Below, one piece after another: positions 6,685-11,064 of a stretch of 11,064 nt of DNA (positions are counted from its first letter, which is position 1; each line of letters opens with the position of its first letter). Under the pieces are notes generated by a model. That model saw only the letters and a list, made by a program, of their open reading frames with translations, was not told the origin of the DNA and searched no databases. The stretch covers positions 1 through 11,064 of the forward strand of contig DAOWNV010000065.1 of the NCBI GenBank assembly GCA_030642405.1, in the 5' to 3' direction. This DNA is from Desulfosarcina sp. GTDB taxonomy: Bacteria > Desulfobacterota > Desulfobacteria > Desulfobacterales > Desulfosarcinaceae. A program made the position numbers and the translations under genes.

Positions 6685-9600
6685 ACTGTTCATCTATGTT
6701 GCCATTACGGGTGGAGAGTAACGCCAACAGTGCCGTATAATCATATTGATGAGCTAATTCCTTTAGCTGGATGGCCAAACCTGAATTGATCGATACGATC
6801 TGCTCGGAGAGGGTTTCAAAGGATTGCATATCACCCATTTCAACTGCCGATCGAAGCGAGCCGCGTAATTGCTCAGGTAAACACCTTGCCGTCTTCACGA
6901 AATTTTCCGCCGCCGGCGCCTCTCTATTATCACCCACAATTCCGTCGTCATTTAAGGATATGTTGCAAAGCGAATTGATCTTTTCAACGATATGATCTGA
7001 CTTGAATGGCTTGGTTACAAACGAATCACATCCCGATGCCGCAACCCTGTCACGGATTTCTTCCAAATTGATCCCTGTTGCCGTTACGACAAGGATTTTG
7101 ATATTCTCACCTCCGGGTAGCTGACGAATACGCCGGGATGTCTCGTAGCCATCGATGCCCGGTAGTAGTATATCCATCAACACTATGTGGGGGCTAAACA
7201 GTTCAAGTACTTCGAGTGCATCTTCACCGCTCGCAACTTCCATCACCTTGATTCCAAGATCTGCGACTATTTTCTTCAACAGTTTTCTGCTTACTGGATC
7301 ATCTTCAACAATCAGCACTTTCAAGGGCAAACCATCTTGTTGCATGGGAGTTATTTGCTTTTCCAATCGAGTTGTTTTCCCTTTTTCCATCTGTGTCTCG
7401 TTGCTTTTAAGAGGAAAAGTAAAACGAAAGACGGACCCCTTGCCGGCCTGACTTTTCAAAAGTAAAAGGTCACCACCCATTGCCTTTGCATAAGCCCGAC
7501 TGATGGACAACCCAAGGCCTGTTCCCTCAGAGGCGCCTTGTCCGCTGGACGTCTGTTCAAAGGCTTCGAAAAGCTTATGCTGCTCTGCCGGATCAATGCC
7601 GCTTCCGGTATCTTTGATATCGACAGCCACCAACCGGTTCCGGTTCTCACCTGGACGGATTTCGCATCGTAAGGTGACACAGCCCTTGTGGGTAAATTTT
7701 ACGGCATTGGACAACAGGTTGATTATAATCTGTCGCACCTTTCCCCGGTCTGCAAAGATGGACTCGGGAATCCTGCTGTCCGCTTCCAGCTTGAGCCCAA
7801 GATTTTTCTTTTTACAGGCAAGTTGAAAAATCGCTTCGAGATCAGCGAGCAGTTGACGAAAATCCATTGGTTCGCGTTGCACCCTGATGTGGCCGGCCTC
7901 GATCTTGGACATCGCCAGGATGTCGTTGATCAACTCCAGCAAATGATCACCACTCCGGTTGATGGTTGACACCTGCCGGCGCTGTTCCTCCCCAAGCGTC
8001 CTGTCTTGTCGAAGCAATTGGGAATGCCCTAAAATAGCATTAAGAGGGGTCCTTATTTCGTGACTCATGTTGGCCAAAAAAACGCTCTTTGCCCGGTTGG
8101 CAGCCTCAGCTTTTTCAGCCAGTTCCTCGGCCTTTCCGATGGCTGCCTTTAACCGCGAATTAACCTTTTTCAATGCGTTTTCAGCGGATATCCTGCTGCG
8201 GATATCAATGACGCATTCCAGCAGCTTCTCCCGACCTTGAATGGATATCCGGTTCACGGTTTTCAATACGGGAATCTCCGTTCCGTCATTACGGATCAGT
8301 ATTCTGTCCGAACTGTCGACACGCCGGCCTTTATCGATAATGGGGCAGGCGGTTTCCTCTGCCGGGCACATGAAGTTATGGCAGCGGTTACCGATGGTAA
8401 CTTCAGCCGGCGCCTCTAACAACTGCGAGGCAGCGGGATTTACACTTTCGATGACCCGGGACTCGGCGTCAATGATAATCAGCCCAACGGGCAGGCTCTC
8501 CATGAGCGTGCGCTGAATCAGTTCCTTTTCGCGCAGGTCCTTCACCATTCGCTTTCGTTCCGTCACATCTTCCTTCACCGCCACATAGTGGGTAATCTGT
8601 TCATCCACGTTTCGAATGGGTGAAATGGAGGCGGATTCCCAGATCAGCTCCCCGTTTTTACATCGGTTATGCAGTTCACCCTTCCACGCCCGGCCCTTCG
8701 CTAAAGTCTCCCATATCTCAACATAAACATCTTGTGCCATGGTGCCGGACTTAAGGATACGCGGATTTTGTCCAATAACCTCCTCAAAAGAATATCCGGT
8801 TGTATCCACGAACTTCGGGTTTACGTATTCGATGGCACCGTCTATACCGGTGATTACAATGCTGGCCGGGCTCTGTTCTACCGCCGTGGAAAGTTGCCGT
8901 GCCTTCTCTTCACTTTTTCTAAGGGCCTGTTCGGTACGTTTCCTCTCGGTAATGTCATGAAAGGCCGTCACCGCCCCCACCAGCTCATTATCCGTGTATA
9001 TGGGTCGACTGCCCACCTCCACGATAAGGATTTCACCGGATTTATGCAGGAATTTTTCCTCACCATCGTACGCCTGCCCCTGGCTAACGGCCCTGAAAAA
9101 CGGGCAATTTTGTTGAGTGATGTAGTTATTGTCTTTATGGCAATAAATCAAATCATGGGAAACCCGGCCGATCAATTCATCGGGCTGATAGCCCAGTATA
9201 CGACAGGCCGCCGGATTGATACTCAACACTTTCCCATCTGTCTTCGTGACATAGACACCTTCGGATAGAGTATCGGTGATTACCATCAAGTTTTGTTGTT
9301 CACGAGTGAGTTCAGCGGTTTTTTTACGAAGCCCGAAAAATAATAACCCGATTACCCCCATTGAAATAATTGCGAGGGACAAATATACGATAAATTCTTT
9401 GCGGTAGGTAGGGGTAACCGAATCAGGTGAATAGGTAACCAGGTAGCCGGCCAGCTGCTCTGCAATATTATGGATGGGCAGCAGTGAGACGATATAAGGT
9501 TGGCCCTGGGTCAATGCGTTGACGGTAATGGCCTCACCGCGATACATGGCGGCCTGAACCCGTTTGTTGTTACGAAGCAACTGATTGGCGGCTTTTGCAT

Positions 9601-10369
9601 GGTCCGATAGCGGAGACGGACTTTCAGGTAACCGTGCATCGGCATCCTCCACGATATATTTAGGATTCAGTTCCGAAGTGGAGTACAACCATTTCTGTTT
9701 GGTGGACACGTAGGGTTCTATTAACATACGGTTCAGGATGAAAGCGTATTCCCGATGAGAATCCAGCTTGGCCATGGCATCGCAGATTCCCTTGGCCGAT
9801 ACACCCACTTCCATGGACCCGAGGTGGCGCCCGTTCCGTGAAAGGGGATAGACATAGCGAAGCCCGGAACGGACCTTTCCCGTTTCGAATCCATGGATTG
9901 GACTATGTTCGGTGTTTACGTAGTGAACGGAAGGGCGCGTATCCCAAAGGGAATCGCCGTGACGGTTTGGCGTATGAAAACGCAAATAACTAGTACCGTC
10001 TGCCTGATGAAACTGCAATTGCAAGATGTTGCGTTTTTTCATGCTCAGGTACTGAGGATACAGCCACCGATACAGACGGCCTTTGGCGATATCCCGTTCT
10101 TGCCCTGTGGAAGTGACTCCTTTTTCAAAAACCTGAAGAAAATCCGATTGCTCCATAAAGTGCGTGTAAAACCCATCCATGGATAGGCGGTACATCTGGA
10201 TGCTGGCCCGATACTCCGTTGCCACGATCTCCTGGTGCCGGGTAAAATAACTTTGCTGTTTGAGCATCCAGTTGCTGTACAAAAAACCGCCAATACCTAT
10301 GGCGATGATGGTCAGGGCCATGACCATGACAGGAGTCTTATCGAGGATTCGTGCTACCCGTCGTTTCAT
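6683..10369 (-). CDS. Membrane-bound hybrid sensor histidine kinase (dCACHE, three PAS, HisKA, HATPase, receiver)
   Basis: This 1228-residue inner-membrane kinase has the following order. A membrane helix lies at about 14-32. A periplasmic sensor of about 35-325 resembles the dCACHE_3 double sensory domain (YRWLYPQYLSM, LQFHQADGTSYLRFH, GLRYVYPL). A second helix is at about 327-347. Three PAS domains follow at about 360-478, 490-607 and 618-735, then a coiled coil, and HisKA with phospho-acceptor H770 (SHEIRTPLNA). The ATPase domain has N888 and D920 (DTGSGID). The receiver spans about 1014-1133 with D1023/D1024 and D1066 (LMDILLPG). The tail, about 1155-1228, is helical and lacks an evident phosphotransfer histidine, so how phosphate reaches the separate regulator is open. 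PAS3 contains C663, C668 and C675. The ATG directly abuts the TAA of the PhnD-like gene and the HD-GYP gene follows after 5 bases. Signal inputs are probably the dCACHE domain and the neighbouring binding protein, which is inference. Confidence 0.95.
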   Translation of the reverse strand: MKRRVARILDKTPVMVMALTIIAIGIGGFLYSNWMLKQQSYFTRHQEIVATEYRASIQMYRLSMDGFYTHFMEQSDFLQVFEKGVTSTGQERDIAKGRLYRWLYPQYLSMKKRNILQLQFHQADGTSYLRFHTPNRHGDSLWDTRPSVHYVNTEHSPIHGFETGKVRSGLRYVYPLSRNGRHLGSMEVGVSAKGICDAMAKLDSHREYAFILNRMLIEPYVSTKQKWLYSTSELNPKYIVEDADARLPESPSPLSDHAKAANQLLRNNKRVQAAMYRGEAITVNALTQGQPYIVSLLPIHNIAEQLAGYLVTYSPDSVTPTYRKEFIVYLSLAIISMGVIGLLFFGLRKKTAELTREQQNLMVITDTLSEGVYVTKTDGKVLSINPAACRILGYQPDELIGRVSHDLIYCHKDNNYITQQNCPFFRAVSQGQAYDGEEKFLHKSGEILIVEVGSRPIYTDNELVGAVTAFHDITERKRTEQALRKSEEKARQLSTAVEQSPASIVITGIDGAIEYVNPKFVDTTGYSFEEVIGQNPRILKSGTMAQDVYVEIWETLAKGRAWKGELHNRCKNGELIWESASISPIRNVDEQITHYVAVKEDVTERKRMVKDLREKELIQRTLMESLPVGLIIIDAESRVIESVNPAASQLLEAPAEVTIGNRCHNFMCPAEETACPIIDKGRRVDSSDRILIRNDGTEIPVLKTVNRISIQGREKLLECVIDIRSRISAENALKKVNSRLKAAIGKAEELAEKAEAANRAKSVFLANMSHEIRTPLNAILGHSQLLRQDRTLGEEQRRQVSTINRSGDHLLELINDILAMSKIEAGHIRVQREPMDFRQLLADLEAIFQLACKKKNLGLKLEADSRIPESIFADRGKVRQIIINLLSNAVKFTHKGCVTLRCEIRPGENRNRLVAVDIKDTGSGIDPAEQHKLFEAFEQTSSGQGASEGTGLGLSISRAYAKAMGGDLLLLKSQAGKGSVFRFTFPLKSNETQMEKGKTTRLEKQITPMQQDGLPLKVLIVEDDPVSRKLLKKIVADLGIKVMEVASGEDALEVLELFSPHIVLMDILLPGIDGYETSRRIRQLPGGENIKILVVTATGINLEEIRDRVAASGCDSFVTKPFKSDHIVEKINSLCNISLNDDGIVGDNREAPAAENFVKTARCLPEQLRGSLRSAVEMGDMQSFETLSEQIVSINSGLAIQLKELAHQYDYTALLALLSTRNGNIDEQ

Positions 10370-10948
10370 TTAAAAATTCCCCTCTTTAGGAATTTTCGTA
10401 TCTCCTAGCAGATCCCTGACCGTTTGGTAGTCACCGTCCGATTCGGATACAGCTCCGTATCGAATATTTTTTCCCCAAAAAGAGAGAAGTTCCTTGTCTT
10501 TGCCATCGGGATCGAGGTCGATCAATTGCCGGCGAATACGTTCCATCAATTCGGGCTTCAGGGTTCGAGTGTTGCCTGCCAGGGCAAAGGCCGAAAACGG
10601 AGGAGTCTCTGCTAAAATCTGTAATCCCATATGGGTATATTCTTTTGCTATGGCCGATTTCAGTCCTCCGGCATCGTATTGCCCCTGGATTACCGAAAGG
10701 GCCACTGCATCATGTTTGCCGATGTAGCGATAATAGTTTTCTTCCAGGTCCCCATAATCGTCAGAATAGTTGTAGACGATGGTGATACCCATGCATTTTT
10801 CCAGGTATGCGGTCATGGGTCTAAACTGCTTGACAACCGTCTCCCGGTCCTGCATGGGCAAAGGGGCGAATCGGATGGTTTGGGCATGGCCCATGGCAGT
10901 GGTTGCCAACGCCACCAGTTGTGCCAGCAGGATTAAAACTTTTAACAT
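10370..10948 (-). CDS. Short PhnD-like periplasmic binding protein, probably internally deleted
   Basis: The protein has 192 residues. A signal peptide is likely at 1-22 (hydrophobic LILLAQLVALAT, cleavage near GHA-QT). The start of the mature protein, RFAPLPMQDRETVVKQFRPM (26-45), is the typical first segment of the phosphate/phosphite/phosphonate (PhnD-like) binding-protein family. Residues 71-180 match its last part: YRYIGKHDAVAL, YDAGGLKSAIA, LAETPPFSAFAL and NIRYGAV. Family members have roughly 240-270 mature residues, but here only about 170 remain. The missing block of about 80-100 residues would fall near residue 68 (about 10736-10754), where DDYGDL runs straight into EENYYRYIG. The frame is intact across the join. 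Classical PhnD belongs to an ABC importer; no transporter genes are seen here. Instead the gene abuts a sensor kinase, so a sensing role is likelier. Only a weak AAGG lies near the ATG at 10948, and an in-frame stop just upstream rules out a longer N-terminus. Confidence 0.8.
   Translation of the reverse strand: MLKVLILLAQLVALATTAMGHAQTIRFAPLPMQDRETVVKQFRPMTAYLEKCMGITIVYNYSDDYGDLEENYYRYIGKHDAVALSVIQGQYDAGGLKSAIAKEYTHMGLQILAETPPFSAFALAGNTRTLKPELMERIRRQLIDLDPDGKDKELLSFWGKNIRYGAVSESDGDYQTVRDLLGDTKIPKEGNF
10379..10384 (-). promoter_or_regulatory. Ribosome binding site of the kinase inside the PhnD-like gene
   Basis: On the - strand GAGGGG lies nine bases before the kinase ATG (10369-10367), within the last codons of the PhnD-like gene. 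The PhnD-like stop TAA directly touches the ATG, so coupled translation of binding protein and kinase is likely. Confidence 0.6.
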
Positions 10949-10965
10949 TTCCTTTTACCGTTATT

Positions 10966-11064
10966 TTAAGGTTTTGTCAGCGTCAACGATAACCATGCAT
11001 AGTCGGTGGCCTGGAATTCCGGTCCAGGCCGGAAAGACAATAGCACGACTGATGTCTTTTTTAT
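10966..11064 (-). CDS. 3' end of an upstream gene, partial at the window edge (unknown; perhaps an outer-membrane beta-barrel)
   Basis: On the - strand one frame is open from the window edge for 32 codons to a TAA at 10968-10966. The last residues read FRPGPEFQATDYAWLSLTLT-KP. The alternation of polar and hydrophobic residues (YAWLSLTLT) suggests a final beta-hairpin such as those of outer-membrane barrels, though it does not end in the usual aromatic residue. The stop lies 17 bases before the PhnD-like start, which fits an operon. Thirty-two codons are too few to exclude a chance open frame, and no family can be named. Confidence 0.4.
   Translation of the reverse strand: MKKTSVVLLSFRPGPEFQATDYAWLSLTLTKP
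11008..11030. repeat. Perfect 8-bp inverted repeat with competing hairpin
   Basis: GGCCTGGA at 11008-11015 and TCCAGGCC at 11023-11030 can pair across a seven-base loop. A second arm pair, TTCCGG at 11017-11022 with CCGGAA at 11029-11034, would exclude the first. Neither strand has a T run after the stem, so it is not an intrinsic terminator. It lies inside the partial open frame at the right edge and may simply be coding sequence. Confidence 0.35.

Noticed and set aside
6138..6740. 200-codon open frame on the + strand opposite the HD-GYP gene
   Set aside because: It covers the receiver and HD-GYP coding sequence, which is unambiguous. The opposite frame shows no family features.
8732..9268. 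178-codon open frame on the + strand opposite the hybrid kinase
   Set aside because: It lies wholly within the PAS1-PAS2 coding region of the kinase. Its composition is that of an antisense shadow and no domain is recognisable.
11008..11034. GC-rich hairpin as an intrinsic terminator
   Set aside because: The stem is strong but no T run follows on either strand, and the sequence is probably inside the end of a coding region.
1..11064. CRISPR arrays, tRNA or rRNA genes, insertion sequences, toxin-antitoxin or phage-defence genes
   Set aside because: No repeat-spacer pattern, cloverleaf-like segment, transposase or characteristic domain was seen on either strand. Nearly all of the sequence is accounted for by the listed genes.

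Overview
The window looks like a chromosomal segment from a Gram-negative anaerobe, most likely a member of the Desulfobacterota such as a sulfate reducer of the Desulfobacterales type. This is inferred from family content: a MoeA protein fused to a periplasmic-binding-protein-like domain, a long-form RtcB, and a dCACHE/multi-PAS hybrid kinase paired with an HD-GYP regulator. The moderate GC content fits. No phage, transposon, CRISPR array or RNA gene is visible. Coding density is very high and no gene-free gap exceeds about 85 bases.

Left half, + strand (1-5550). A possible tail of an upstream gene is followed by a MoeA/PBP-like fusion protein, the RNA ligase RtcB with all catalytic residues present, undecaprenyl-diphosphatase UppP, and an unrecognised 397-residue protein. 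That last protein has a PAS-like N-terminus and a degenerate class III cyclase-type domain. The first two genes are 19 bases apart and the last two 18 bases apart. An 83-base gap before uppP carries an AT-rich inverted repeat and may be a transcription boundary. The four genes share no obvious pathway: molybdenum cofactor, RNA repair, cell-envelope lipid recycling and probable signalling.

Right half, - strand (11064 down to 5595). This is a signalling cassette read in the order: partial gene of unknown type at the window edge (perhaps an outer-membrane beta-barrel), a short PhnD-like periplasmic binding protein, a 1228-residue hybrid histidine kinase, and an HD-GYP response regulator. The last three are packed almost without gaps: TAA directly abuts ATG between the first two, and there are 5 bases between kinase and regulator. 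The likely logic is that a periplasmic ligand is sensed by the binding protein and/or the kinase's own dCACHE domain. The signal would then pass through three PAS domains and the phosphorelay, with output as cyclic-di-GMP hydrolysis by the HD-GYP protein.

The two halves converge on a 44-base spacer with no recognisable terminator. The observations most worth checking are the apparent in-frame internal deletion in the PhnD-like protein and the loss of every recognisable catalytic position in the cyclase-like protein.
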